From positions 1-64,000 of the forward strand of contig JAIEMN010000001.1 of assembly GCA_019752115.1 (NCBI GenBank): a stretch of DNA of 64,000 nt, written 5' to 3'. Below the pieces are notes generated by a model. It did not search any database and had not been told where the DNA came from. It saw only the letters and a program-made list of their open reading frames with translations. Each line of letters begins with the position of its first letter. Position 1 is the first letter of the stretch. This document shows, one piece after another, positions 52,904 to 62,386 of this stretch. The translations under genes and the position numbers were made by a program. Source of the stretch: Gemmatimonadaceae bacterium. Lineage in GTDB: Bacteria; Gemmatimonadota; Gemmatimonadetes; Gemmatimonadales; Gemmatimonadaceae.

Positions 52904-52967
52904 GCCAAACTGGCATACCCGGACCGGTTCGGACGTGCAATCCGGCAGCGGGTCTGCCAAGCTGGCA
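52904..52967. promoter_or_regulatory. Two GCCA-N3-TGGC dyads upstream of groES
   Basis: GCCA-AAC-TGGC (52904-52914) and TGCCA-AGC-TGGCA (52955-52967) share the same arms and lie with centres 52 bp apart, about five helical turns, 49-112 bp before the proposed groE -35. A sigma54-like GG-N10-GC element (TGGCAC...CTGCA) is at 52860-52875. Their roles are speculative. Confidence 0.35.
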
Positions 52968-53015
52968 ATCACGTAAAACCTTTGAATACATGAGGTTACG
53001 TGAATTCTGCCGCTC

Positions 53016-53044
53016 TTGACGGACCTCCCGGGTGCCCCTAGCTT
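53016..53044 (+). promoter_or_regulatory. groESL housekeeping promoter
   Basis: TTGACG (53016-53021), 17-bp spacer, TAGCTT (53039-53044). Predicted initiation falls near 53051, immediately before the CIRCE operator, the usual geometry for HrcA control. Confidence 0.7.
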
Positions 53045-53051
53045 CAAGGCA

Positions 53052-53078
53052 TTAGCACTCACTGCGTGTGAGTGCTAA
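53052..53078. promoter_or_regulatory. CIRCE operator (HrcA binding site)
   Basis: TTAGCACTC-N9-GAGTGCTAA, a perfect match to the CIRCE consensus, 47 bp before the groES start. It predicts repression by HrcA and heat induction of groESL, with GroEL titrating HrcA. hrcA itself is not in the window. Confidence 0.97.
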
Positions 53079-53124
53079 TTGCCAATCCCGTTCAATCCCT
53101 GACACCAGCAGGAGATCAGTACCT

Positions 53125-53427
53125 ATGGCCACCCAGAGTGCCGCGAAGGTCGCGCCGCTGGCCGACCGCGTCGTCGTGAAGCCGCTCGAAGAAGCGGAGC
53201 AGATGCGCGGTGGGCTCTACATCCCGGACACCGCGAAGGAAAAGCCCCAGCAGGGCACCATCGTCGCCGTGGGCCCGGGGCGCTACGAAAAGGACACGCG
53301 CATCCCGATGGATGTGAAGGTCGGCGACAAGATCCTGTACGGGAAGTACAGCGGCACCGAAGTCACGATTGAGGGCGAGCAGCTGCTCATCCTGCGCGAG
53401 TCGGATGTGCTCGCGGTGATCAACTGA
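53125..53427 (+). CDS. groES: Co-chaperonin GroES
   Basis: 100 residues from the ATG at 53125, with GGAG upstream. Typical Cpn10 features are '[42 protein letters not shown]', which includes the mobile loop, and '[17 protein letters not shown]...[11 protein letters not shown]'. It caps the GroEL ring. Under the CIRCE operator and 28 bp before groEL. Confidence 0.98.
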   Translation: MATQSAAKVAPLADRVVVKPLEEAEQMRGGLYIPDTAKEKPQQGTIVAVGPGRYEKDTRIPMDVKVGDKILYGKYSGTEVTIEGEQLLILRESDVLAVIN

Positions 53428-53449
53428 GTTAGACCCCTTAACGCACTGA

Positions 53450-55087
<1,638 letters not shown>

Positions 55088-55109
55088 GCCACTCGGCTTG
55101 GCACACACG

Positions 55110-55143
55110 GCGGGCGCTCCTCACGGGGCGCCCGCTTTGTTTT
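55110..55143 (+). terminator. Intrinsic terminator of groESL
   Basis: GCGGGCGC (55110-55117) pairs with GCGCCCGC (55128-55135) and is followed by TTTGTTTT. It lies 22 bases after the groEL stop. Confidence 0.9.
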
Positions 55144-55152
55144 GCGCGTCGG

Positions 55153-55977
55153 CTAGAGGCCGAGCGCGTACTGCGCCGGTGGCGCGAGCGACCCCGTGGC
55201 CGTGACCGGGGCGTGCGGTTCGCGCTGGGGCGCCGCCCAGAGCGCGTCGGCGTGCCAGCCGGCCTGCGCGAGCGCCTCGCGCGCACTCGCGAGTGCGACT
55301 GCCGGCGTGTTGTTCGTCTCGCTGAGATGCGCCAGCACCACGCCCCGCAGGCCGCGATGGACCACCTCGCGCAGCACTCGGGCGGAATGCGCATTCGACA
55401 GGTGCCCCTGCCCACCCCGAATGCGTTGCTTGAGCATCCACGGGTACGGCCCGTTGGTGAGCATGGTGGGGCAGTGATTCGATTCCAGCACCAGCAGGTC
55501 GCAGTGCGACAGAAACGCAGGAAGCGCCTCCGGCACATCGCCGCAGTCGAGCACCACCCCCACGCGCGCGCCACTCGCGTCGTCGGTGAGCACATACGCG
55601 CGGCAGTCGGCCGCATCATGCGGGACTGCGCAATGCGTGACCGAAAACCCGGCCAGGCAATGCACCGCGTCGGTGATCGGCACCTGATGCAATGGGCGCC
55701 GCCCGGTCGTCGGTTCAATCGCCGCCAGCGTGGCCGCACTCGCATGCACCGGCCACCCCCAGCGCGCGCTCGCCACCGCTACGCCACACGCGTGATCCAC
55801 ATGCTCGTGGGTGAGGAGCACACCGGCAATCTCCTCGGGTACGCGCGCCGCGGCCGTCAGGCGCTGGTGCAGCGTGCGCGCCGCAAAGCCGCAGTCCACC
55901 AGCACCGTGCCCTGCGAACCATCCACGACGATCGCATTGCCGCGACTGCCGCTGCCGAGGACCGTGACCCGCACCAT
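55153..55977 (-). CDS. MBL-fold metallo-hydrolase, YycJ/WalJ-like
   Basis: 274 residues. 'VTVLGSGSRGNAIVV' at the N-terminus is the YycJ-type opening. The metal motif T-H-E-H-V-D-H (about 56-62), His in 'THCAVPHDA', Asp in 'VVLDCGDVP', and the family block 'LVLESNHCPTMLTNGPYPWMLKQRI', 'HLSNAHSARVLRE' and 'LAHLSETNNTPAVA' are complete. Such proteins are predicted 5' exonucleases or hydrolases; in Firmicutes yycJ is linked to the WalRK two-component system. Here it is the last gene of the Roadblock-REC-ManC operon. Confidence 0.85.
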   Translation of the reverse strand: MVRVTVLGSGSRGNAIVVDGSQGTVLVDCGFAARTLHQRLTAAARVPEEIAGVLLTHEHVDHACGVAVASARWGWPVHASAATLAAIEPTTGRRPLHQVPITDAVHCLAGFSVTHCAVPHDAADCRAYVLTDDASGARVGVVLDCGDVPEALPAFLSHCDLLVLESNHCPTMLTNGPYPWMLKQRIRGGQGHLSNAHSARVLREVVHRGLRGVVLAHLSETNNTPAVALASAREALAQAGWHADALWAAPQREPHAPVTATGSLAPPAQYALGL

Positions 55978-56004
55978 GCGCGGCGCCGGCTCAGGCGAAT
56001 CTGA

Positions 56005-57225
56005 TCAGCGCGGCCACCGCGTGTCGGCGCACGCGACCGCGTGCACCGTTTCCCACCACTGCTTCGATTCGTCGCTCAGCGCCACCCCGCGCCGCGCCAT
56101 CATGCGCGCCGCCGTATCGACAAACTTGCGCGCGTCGAACGTGTCATACGGCGTGCCGCCGCCCCACGAGAAGGGCGCGACGGCCTTGGGCGGCATGCGA
56201 TCGTACACGTTCGCACCGGCCCCCAGCACACACCCCGTGGTGAGACGTGAGCCGATGCCCGTCTTCACATGATCGCCGAAGAGTGTCCCCAGGAACTGCT
56301 GCCGCGTATCGCGCACGCCGTCGGGGGTCCAGAGCGACACACTGCCGTACGTGTTCTTGAGATTGCTCGTGATGGTGCCCGCGCCAAGGTTGACCCAGCG
56401 CCCGAGCACCGAGTGCCCGACAAACCCATCGTGCCCCTTGTTCGCATGGCCGATGAGAATCGTGGCACTGAGCTCACCGTGCACGCGGCACGTGTCACCG
56501 ATGCTCGAACCCGCAATGCGATCGGTCGTGATCGTGGAATCCACGCCCACGTACACGGGGCCGATCACGCGGGTGAACGCCTGCACCTGCGCGCGCCGCC
56601 GGAGCAGCACCGGCCCACTGGTGGTGTCGAAGAAGCTCATGGGCTCGATGATCGCGCCCTCCTCGGCCCACACGCCGTGCTCGCCGGTGATCACGATCCC
56701 CGATGTCGCCTCCACGCGCGTCGCGCCGATCGCGCGCGCGAGCACCGGAATGTCGCGCAGCAGCAAGGGCGTCAGATGGGCGACGAGATCCCACACGGCG
56801 TCGAGCCACACGCCCTCGACGCTCATCATCATCCCGGACGCGGGCACGACTTCTTCCAGCGCAAAGGCCTCACTCGCCAGCTGACTCGCCGGCACCGGCT
56901 CAGCCAGTCGCGCCGCCGCGACCCGACCGCCGATCAGAATCGCCGAGGCGGTAGACGGTCGCGCATCGAGCATGGGCAGCGCGCGCGCATTCACCAGCCA
57001 CGTTCCCGCGGCGAGTTCGCCATCACTCGGCGGTGGACTGTCGAACTCGCTGAAGCCGCGCAGATGCGGCGCACTCAGGAAGCCCGTTGCCGGCATCCCG
57101 AGCACATGCGCCCACCGCTCGCGAACGAGCAGGGCGCCGGCCCGCAGTTCACCGCCCGGTCGCGTGGTGGCGAACGGCTCGAATCGCCGCGCGACGGCGT
57201 CGTCGTACAGAATCACGGGATGCAT
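56005..57225 (-). CDS. GlmU-like putative sugar-nucleotide transferase with left-handed beta-helix
   Basis: 406 residues. The N-terminal ~180 residues resemble a degenerate nucleotidyltransferase of the 'GlmU family' type ('ILYDDAVARRFEPFATTRPGGELRAG'), with no canonical GGxGTRM loop. The C-terminal ~200 residues form a left-handed beta-helix of hexapeptide repeats ('GPVYVGVDSTI', 'SSIGDTCRVHGELSATILIGHANKGHDGFVGHSVLGRWVNLGAGTITSNLKNTYGSV') close to the GlmU acetyltransferase end. It likely makes or modifies a sugar-1-phosphate or nucleotide sugar. Position next to manC supports nucleotide-sugar metabolism for glycans. Exact activity unknown. Confidence 0.75.
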   Translation of the reverse strand: MHPVILYDDAVARRFEPFATTRPGGELRAGALLVRERWAHVLGMPATGFLSAPHLRGFSEFDSPPPSDGELAAGTWLVNARALPMLDARPSTASAILIGGRVAAARLAEPVPASQLASEAFALEEVVPASGMMMSVEGVWLDAVWDLVAHLTPLLLRDIPVLARAIGATRVEATSGIVITGEHGVWAEEGAIIEPMSFFDTTSGPVLLRRRAQVQAFTRVIGPVYVGVDSTITTDRIAGSSIGDTCRVHGELSATILIGHANKGHDGFVGHSVLGRWVNLGAGTITSNLKNTYGSVSLWTPDGVRDTRQQFLGTLFGDHVKTGIGSRLTTGCVLGAGANVYDRMPPKAVAPFSWGGGTPYDTFDARKFVDTAARMMARRGVALSDESKQWWETVHAVACADTRWPR

Positions 57226-57271
57226 CGACCAGGGACCGGAAGGATTTGAGGCAGAAACTCCGCCTCCAATA

Positions 57272-58303
57272 TCACCGCTCGCGGACCTCGGCGGGGAGCG
57301 CGTCGAGCAGCGTCTTGAGATCGGCGGCCTTCTCGCGGGTCGTCACCAGCGTCAGCCCGTCCCGCGCCACGACCACCAGGTCATCCACGCCGTAGAGGAC
57401 CACCTGCGTGCCGTCGGCATGCACCACGTTGCCGTGCGCCTGGAGGGCGAACGACGGCCCCAGCATCGCGTTGCCCGTCGCATCGTGCTGGCGCACCCGG
57501 TGCAGGGCGGCCCAGGTCCCCACGTCGTCCCAGCCAAAGGAGCCGGCGAGCACCAGCACCCGCTGGCTGCGCTCCAGCACGCCCACGTCGATGGCGATCG
57601 ACTGCACGCTGGCAAAGAACGCCGCGAGGTCGTCGCCGGCCGCGGCCAGTGCCGGCTGCACTTCCGGGGTGAGCGCCGCGATCTCGTCGAGCAGGTCGCC
57701 CACCCGCCAGGCAAAGATCCCCGAGTTCCAGAGGAACCCGTCGGCCACCATCTGGGTGGCCTTCTCCACGCTGGGCTTCTCCACGAAGCGGGCCACCCGG
57801 CGAATGCCGTCGCCCACCACGTCGCCGGGGTGGATGTACCCAAATCCGGGATCCGGACGGCTGGGGACGATCCCCACCGTCACCAGCGCCTGACGCGCAA
57901 AGGCCACGTCCGCGGCGTGATCCAGGGTCGCGCGGAAGGCCGGGACGTCGCCAATGGACCAGTCCGCGTGGGTGCACACCATCACCGCGTCCCGGCCATC
58001 GCGTGCCGCAATGGTCCGCGCGGCCCACGCCAGCGCGGCACAGGTGCCCGCCGGACGGGGCTCGGCCACGACGTTCTCGGCCGGCAGCGTCGGCTCCATG
58101 GCCACGATGCGGTCGCGCAGCGAGGCATTCGTCAGGATCAGCGTGCGCTCGGGCGGCGCCGACGGGCGCAGGCGATCCAGGGTGTCGCGCAGCATCGGCT
58201 GCTCACTCACGAGCGGCAGCAGCTGCTTGGGCTGTTCGGGGGTCGACAGGGGCCAGAAGCGCGAGCCGACACCGCCGGCCAGCACCACATTCCAACGGAT
58301 CAT
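57272..58303 (-). CDS. manC: Mannose-1-phosphate guanylyltransferase
   Basis: 343 residues, the monofunctional form without a C-terminal isomerase domain. Pyrophosphorylase loop 'VVLAGGVGSRFWPLSTPEQPKQLLPL' (6-31), 'PAGTCAALAWAA', the sugar site 'FVEKPSVEKATQMVADGFLWNSGIFAW' and 'FGWDDVGTWAALHRV'. It makes GDP-mannose from GTP and mannose-1-phosphate for surface polysaccharides or glycosylation. 5 bp after the response-regulator gene. Confidence 0.93.
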   Translation of the reverse strand: MIRWNVVLAGGVGSRFWPLSTPEQPKQLLPLVSEQPMLRDTLDRLRPSAPPERTLILTNASLRDRIVAMEPTLPAENVVAEPRPAGTCAALAWAARTIAARDGRDAVMVCTHADWSIGDVPAFRATLDHAADVAFARQALVTVGIVPSRPDPGFGYIHPGDVVGDGIRRVARFVEKPSVEKATQMVADGFLWNSGIFAWRVGDLLDEIAALTPEVQPALAAAGDDLAAFFASVQSIAIDVGVLERSQRVLVLAGSFGWDDVGTWAALHRVRQHDATGNAMLGPSFALQAHGNVVHADGTQVVLYGVDDLVVVARDGLTLVTTREKAADLKTLLDALPAEVRER

Positions 58304-58308
58304 GGCGG

Positions 58309-58779
58309 TCAGGAGAGGGGCGAGCTGCCGGGCGCGTCCAACGCGGCCGCGGCGGCAATGTGGTCATGGACCCGGGCCAGGAGCCGGCGCGGGCTGAACG
58401 GTTTGGTCATGACTTCAGACGCACCAAGCGCCTCCACGTCCCGCAATTGGGCCTCCTGCCCGGCCGCCGTCAGCACAATGCAGGGCAGCTGCGCCCAGCG
58501 GGCGTCCCCCCGGAGGCGGCGCAAGATGTCGGCCCCCGACATGCCCGGCAGCATCAGGTCCAGCACGACCAGGGCGATGGCGGGCTCCTCCTCGAGATGC
58601 CGGAAGGCTTCGGGGCCGTCCTCGGCCAGGCGCACGCGGAAGCCGTCCTGCTCGAGGCGGGTGCGAATGATCATCCCGATGTGCGGCTCGTCGTCCACGA
58701 CCAGGATCGGGATCCCCGCCGGCGACGCCCCGAGTCCCGGTCCGCGCGCGGCGCCCGGTGGCCCTACCGGATCACTCAC
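58309..58779 (-). CDS. Stand-alone receiver-domain response regulator
   Basis: 156 residues with a ~22-residue Gly/Pro N-terminal lead. Receiver signature: acidic pair in 'ILVVDDEPHIGMI' (about 29-30), phospho-acceptor Asp in 'LVVLDLMLPGMSGADILRRLR', the Thr/Ser switch in 'IVLTAAG', and Lys in 'VMTKPFSPRRLLARV'. No output domain, so it acts by protein contact. Its ATG overlaps the Roadblock gene stop, suggesting a functional pair such as those that position cell-pole or motility proteins. The cognate kinase is not evident nearby. Confidence 0.9.
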   Translation of the reverse strand: MSDPVGPPGAARGPGLGASPAGIPILVVDDEPHIGMIIRTRLEQDGFRVRLAEDGPEAFRHLEEEPAIALVVLDLMLPGMSGADILRRLRGDARWAQLPCIVLTAAGQEAQLRDVEALGASEVMTKPFSPRRLLARVHDHIAAAAALDAPGSSPLS

Positions 58780-59129
58780 ACCAGCGCCGCGATCTGGGCG
58801 CGATGACGGCGCAGCTCGTACAGCAGGGCGGCCAGATTGGCCTGCGGCTGGAGCAGGACGAGCAGATAGGCATCGGCGGACAGGGCGCTGACCACGATCG
58901 GGCCGCGCTCATGTTCCAGCACCAGCAGCCCGAAATTGCCGCGGTCCGACGCGCGCCCCAGGTCACCGGCCGCAAGCACGAGCGGTGGGACGAGCGCCGC
59001 CAGCCCTTCGGCATCGAACGCCGCGCTGGCCGCGCCGTCGATCAGCAGGCCGTCGCGTCCAAGCACGATGGCCGCATCTACGCCCTCCCGCCTGCGGAGG
59101 ACACTCACAAGATCGCGAATGGTGGGCAT
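58776..59129 (-). CDS. Roadblock/LC7-domain protein
   Basis: 117 residues from 'MPTIRDLVSVLRRREGV'; the open frame upstream to 59231 is Arg/Pro low complexity without a start signal. The Roadblock/LC7 fold is seen in 'GVDAAIVLGRDGLLIDGAAS', 'AEGLAALVPPLVLAAGDLGRA', 'FGLLVLEHERGPIVVSALSADAYLLVLLQPQANLAALLYELRRH'. In bacteria such proteins (MglB-like) are GAPs or scaffolds for small Ras-like GTPases; no mglA-type GTPase gene is adjacent. First gene of the operon that continues with REC, manC, GlmU-like and YycJ-like genes. Confidence 0.85.
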   Translation of the reverse strand: MPTIRDLVSVLRRREGVDAAIVLGRDGLLIDGAASAAFDAEGLAALVPPLVLAAGDLGRASDRGNFGLLVLEHERGPIVVSALSADAYLLVLLQPQANLAALLYELRRHRAQIAALV

Positions 59130-59254
59130 GGCGGAACGCTGCCCCCGCTCCGGGGTGAAGTCAAGCGAGGATCGAGGGCCGAACCGCTTGCCCGGACACG
59201 AGTTGAGCGGTAACCTCCGGTGTTGGATCACGTCGCATCATTTCCGGTTTGCCC

Positions 59255-59881
59255 ATGGGGATTCCCCTGCCAGTCCGCCTGTTCGGCGCGCCCCGCCTTG
59301 CGCGGCGCGCCCTGTCGTTTTCGGCCGTCGCGGTCCTGCTGGGATCCGCGGTCGCCTGCGACAACAACAATCCGTTCCGCACCGCGGCGCGCTCCGAGAA
59401 CATCGAGCGCCAGACGCCCATCTTCGCGCTGTCCGGCACGCCGACGGGCTATCCGACGGCGTACCAGTTCACCAGCGAATCCCTCGTCCGTCCGCAGGTC
59501 CTGGCGAGCGGGTCGGTGAACTTCGACATCGCCTTCGACCTCACGAGCGACAACAAGGTCATTCTGTACCCCGTCCGGAAGCTGGTGCCGCAGCCGCCGG
59601 GTGGGTCGCCCACCGTGGGGCTGCTCAAGATCTCGTCGGCCTTCGACGCGATTTCCCGCGCGCCCGACAAGGGGTACACCAACGACTCCACGCTCATCGT
59701 GAGCCCCAGGGAAGTCGTGCTCGTGAAGATCGCCGGCTCCGGGTGCATCTACGGCGACCCGTACTACGCCAAGATGCAGATCGACACGATCCTGCCGACC
59801 GAGCGCCGCATGATTCTGCGCACGCTGGTCAACCTCAATTGCGGATACCGCGACCTCACCGTCGGCGTCCCCAAGAACTGA
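59255..59881 (+). CDS. Hypothetical lipoprotein
   Basis: 208 residues. A basic N-terminus, a hydrophobic segment and a lipobox ending A-V-A-C (Cys35). After it the protein is beta-rich ('SGSVNFDIAFDLTSDNKVILYPVRKLV', 'LIVSPREVVLVKIAGSGCIYGDPYYAKMQIDTI') with two further Cys in the mature part that could form a disulfide. No domain recognised. Transcribed divergently from the Roadblock operon with 125 bases between. An ATG at 59255 was preferred to a TTG two codons upstream. Confidence 0.7.
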   Translation: MGIPLPVRLFGAPRLARRALSFSAVAVLLGSAVACDNNNPFRTAARSENIERQTPIFALSGTPTGYPTAYQFTSESLVRPQVLASGSVNFDIAFDLTSDNKVILYPVRKLVPQPPGGSPTVGLLKISSAFDAISRAPDKGYTNDSTLIVSPREVVLVKIAGSGCIYGDPYYAKMQIDTILPTERRMILRTLVNLNCGYRDLTVGVPKN

Positions 59882-59929
59882 TTCACGCGCAGTCTCGCGG
59901 TCCCGCGTCGCGCTCCCTCCATCGCGTCC

Positions 59930-61207
59930 ATGCACGACATACGCCTTCTTCGTGACCAGCTCGATCACCTGCGCGACGGCATGCGCCGCCGCGGCAAGCT
60001 CGCCGAACTGCAGCCGCTCCTCGATCGCGCCGAAGCGCTCGAGGCGGGCCGCCGTGCGGCGATCACCGAGCTCGAGGCACAGCAGGCGCGCCGCAACAAG
60101 CTGACGCAGGAAGTCGGGCAGAAGCGCAAGGCGGGGGAAGACGCCTCCGCCCTGCAGGCCGAAGCGCGCGCGGTGGGCGAAACGATCGCCGATCTCGAAG
60201 CCAAGCGCGCCGAGGCCGAAGCGGCCGTGCAGGCGATGCTCTACGAGCTGCCGAACATTCCGCTCGCCGAGGTGCCCGAGGGCGACGAGACGCACAACAC
60301 GATCGTGGCCAGCTGGGGCACGCCGCGGGAAGATGGGGCGTCGCTCATGCCGCACTGGGACAAGGGCGCCGAGCTCGGCATCCTCGATCTGGCGCGCGGG
60401 GCGAAGATCAGCGGCTCGGGGTTCATCGTCTATCGCAACGCCGGCGCCAAGCTGATTCGCGCGCTGATGAACATGATGCTCGATCTGCACACCGAGCAGC
60501 ATGGCTACGAGGAGTGCTGGGTGCCGCTCGTCGTGAACCGCCAGACGATGACGGGCACCGGGCAGCTGCCGAAGTTCGAAGAGGACATGTACGGCATTCC
60601 GTCGGACGAGCTCTTTCTCATCCCGACGGCCGAAGTGCCGGTCACGAACCTTTATCGCGACGAGATCCTCGAACCCTCGGATCTGCCGAAGGGCTTCTGT
60701 GCGTACAGTGCCTGTTTCCGTCGCGAAGCCGGGTCGGCGGGCAAGGACACGCGCGGGCTGCTGCGCGTGCACCAGTTCGACAAGGTCGAGCTGGTGCGCT
60801 ACGCCACGCCCGAAACGTCGCGGCAGGAACTCGAGCTGCTCACCAGTCACGCCGAGAAGGTGCTTCAGCTGCTCGAACTCCCGTACCGCCGCCTCCTGCT
60901 GGCCGCCGGCGACACGGGCTTCTCGAGCGCGATGACCTACGATCTCGAAGTCTTTGCCCCCGCCGTGGGCAAGTGGCTCGAAGTGTCGAGCTGCAGCGTC
61001 TTCACCGACTTCCAGGCGCGCCGCGCGAACATCCGCTATCGCCCCGCCCCCGGCGAGAAGCCGCGCTTTGTGCACACGCTCAACGGCTCGGCGCTGGCCT
61101 TCTCGCGCATCATCGCCAGCATTATCGAACACCATCAGCAGCCTGACGGCTCCGTGCGGCTCCCCGAGGCGCTGCAGCCGTATTTCGGCAAAGCGGTCCT
61201 CCGCTGA
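59930..61207 (+). CDS. serS: Seryl-tRNA synthetase
   Basis: 425 residues, normal length. The N-terminal coiled-coil arm that grips the long variable arm of tRNA-Ser spans about 5-105 ('LRDQLDHLRDGMRRRG...AEAEAAVQAMLYELPNIPL'). Class II motif 2 is at 'CFRREAGSAGKDTRGLLRVHQFDKVE' and motif 3 near 'LNGSALAFSRIIASIIEHHQ'. It charges the tRNA-Ser species, two of which are encoded at 21555 and 21751. Confidence 0.97.
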   Translation: MHDIRLLRDQLDHLRDGMRRRGKLAELQPLLDRAEALEAGRRAAITELEAQQARRNKLTQEVGQKRKAGEDASALQAEARAVGETIADLEAKRAEAEAAVQAMLYELPNIPLAEVPEGDETHNTIVASWGTPREDGASLMPHWDKGAELGILDLARGAKISGSGFIVYRNAGAKLIRALMNMMLDLHTEQHGYEECWVPLVVNRQTMTGTGQLPKFEEDMYGIPSDELFLIPTAEVPVTNLYRDEILEPSDLPKGFCAYSACFRREAGSAGKDTRGLLRVHQFDKVELVRYATPETSRQELELLTSHAEKVLQLLELPYRRLLLAAGDTGFSSAMTYDLEVFAPAVGKWLEVSSCSVFTDFQARRANIRYRPAPGEKPRFVHTLNGSALAFSRIIASIIEHHQQPDGSVRLPEALQPYFGKAVLR

Positions 61208-61234
61208 TCCACCCGATCGCCTGACCCCCGCACC

Positions 61235-62386
61235 ATGCGACGTCGCCGTTGGCCGGTGTTCGTGATGGTGCTGGGCGTCCTGGGTGTCCTCACCTGGTAC
61301 GTCGCGTACACCCAGCAGGTGGTGCGCGAACTCCGCCGCGCCGCCGCGGTGCAGGGGCGCCTGTATGTCCGCCTCTTCGAGGCGCTGCAGGACACCAGTA
61401 CCACCGCCGACCCGAGCGCGGTGCTCCTGGAACTGGCGGGGCAGGTTCGGAGCTCCGGCCTGCCGCTCGTCGTGACCGACTCATCGGGGCGAGTGACCAC
61501 CACCGCCAATTTGCCGCCCGACGTTGAAGCCGATTCGGCGCGGCTCCGCGAGTTTGTGGAGCGGATGGATCGCGCCAATCCCCCCATCGAGCAGCCACCG
61601 GTCGGGGCCATTCATCTGGGCGATAGCGCCATCGTCACCCAGTTGCGCTACATCCCGCTGCTCCAGGCCGCGGGGATCCTCCTGCTGGTCGGCTTCGGCG
61701 TGTACGCCCTCGTGGAACGCGGGCGTGCCGAACGGGAAAAGGTCTGGGCCGGCATGGCGCGCGAAGCCGCGCACCAACTCGGGACGCCGCTCTCGGCGAT
61801 GGCCGGCTGGCTCGAACTGCTTGGTGACACCGTGACCGGTGGCTCGTCGCAGCGGGCCGTCGAGGCCATGGGGCAGGACCTGGCGCGCCTCGAGCGCGTG
61901 TCGCACCGGTTCGAGCGCATCGGCCGCCCGCCGCGCGATGAACAGGTGGACACGGCCGCCCTCGTCGATCGCCTCGCCGCCTACTTCGCGGCGCGCGCGC
62001 CGACACTGGCGCGGACGGTGACCATTCGCGCCGTGCACCCCGAAGGCCCGCTGATGGTGCGGGGCGATCAGGTGCTGCTCGAATGGGTCCTCGAGGTCCT
62101 GATCAAGAACGCCATCGACGCGCTCGGCGGCCGTAGCGGCGAAGTCGTGGTCAGTGCGACCCCCATGCCGGAAGGCGGCGTCCGCGTCCGGGTGCAGGAC
62201 GATGGCCCCGGCGTCCCGCGTCAGCTGCGCAAGCGCATCTTCGACGCCGGCTTCACGACCAAGGACCGCGGCTGGGGCATCGGCCTCTCCCTCGCCCGCC
62301 GCATCGTGGAAGAGAATCACAACGGCAAGCTCGTGCTCGCCGACACCGACCGGGGGGCGGCCTTCGACGTTATCTTGCACGGATGA
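61235..62386 (+). CDS. Sensor histidine kinase
   Basis: 383 residues. Membrane helices at about 7-24 and 144-161 frame an extracytoplasmic sensor of ~115 residues ('QVRSSGLPLVVTDSSGRVTTT', PAS-like). H-box 'AREAAHQLGTPLSAMAGWLELL' (phospho-His near 183), N-box 'LEVLIKNAIDAL', G1 'VQDDGPGVP' and G2 'DRGWGIGLSLARRIVE' are complete. No HAMP domain is obvious. No response-regulator gene follows; the next gene is a helicase with an ATGA overlap, so its partner is elsewhere. Confidence 0.9.
   Translation: MRRRRWPVFVMVLGVLGVLTWYVAYTQQVVRELRRAAAVQGRLYVRLFEALQDTSTTADPSAVLLELAGQVRSSGLPLVVTDSSGRVTTTANLPPDVEADSARLREFVERMDRANPPIEQPPVGAIHLGDSAIVTQLRYIPLLQAAGILLLVGFGVYALVERGRAEREKVWAGMAREAAHQLGTPLSAMAGWLELLGDTVTGGSSQRAVEAMGQDLARLERVSHRFERIGRPPRDEQVDTAALVDRLAAYFAARAPTLARTVTIRAVHPEGPLMVRGDQVLLEWVLEVLIKNAIDALGGRSGEVVVSATPMPEGGVRVRVQDDGPGVPRQLRKRIFDAGFTTKDRGWGIGLSLARRIVEENHNGKLVLADTDRGAAFDVILHG

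Noticed and set aside
59228-61135. 635-codon open frame antisense to the lipoprotein and serS
   Set aside because: serS is unambiguous on the plus strand; the antisense frame has no domain-like segments.
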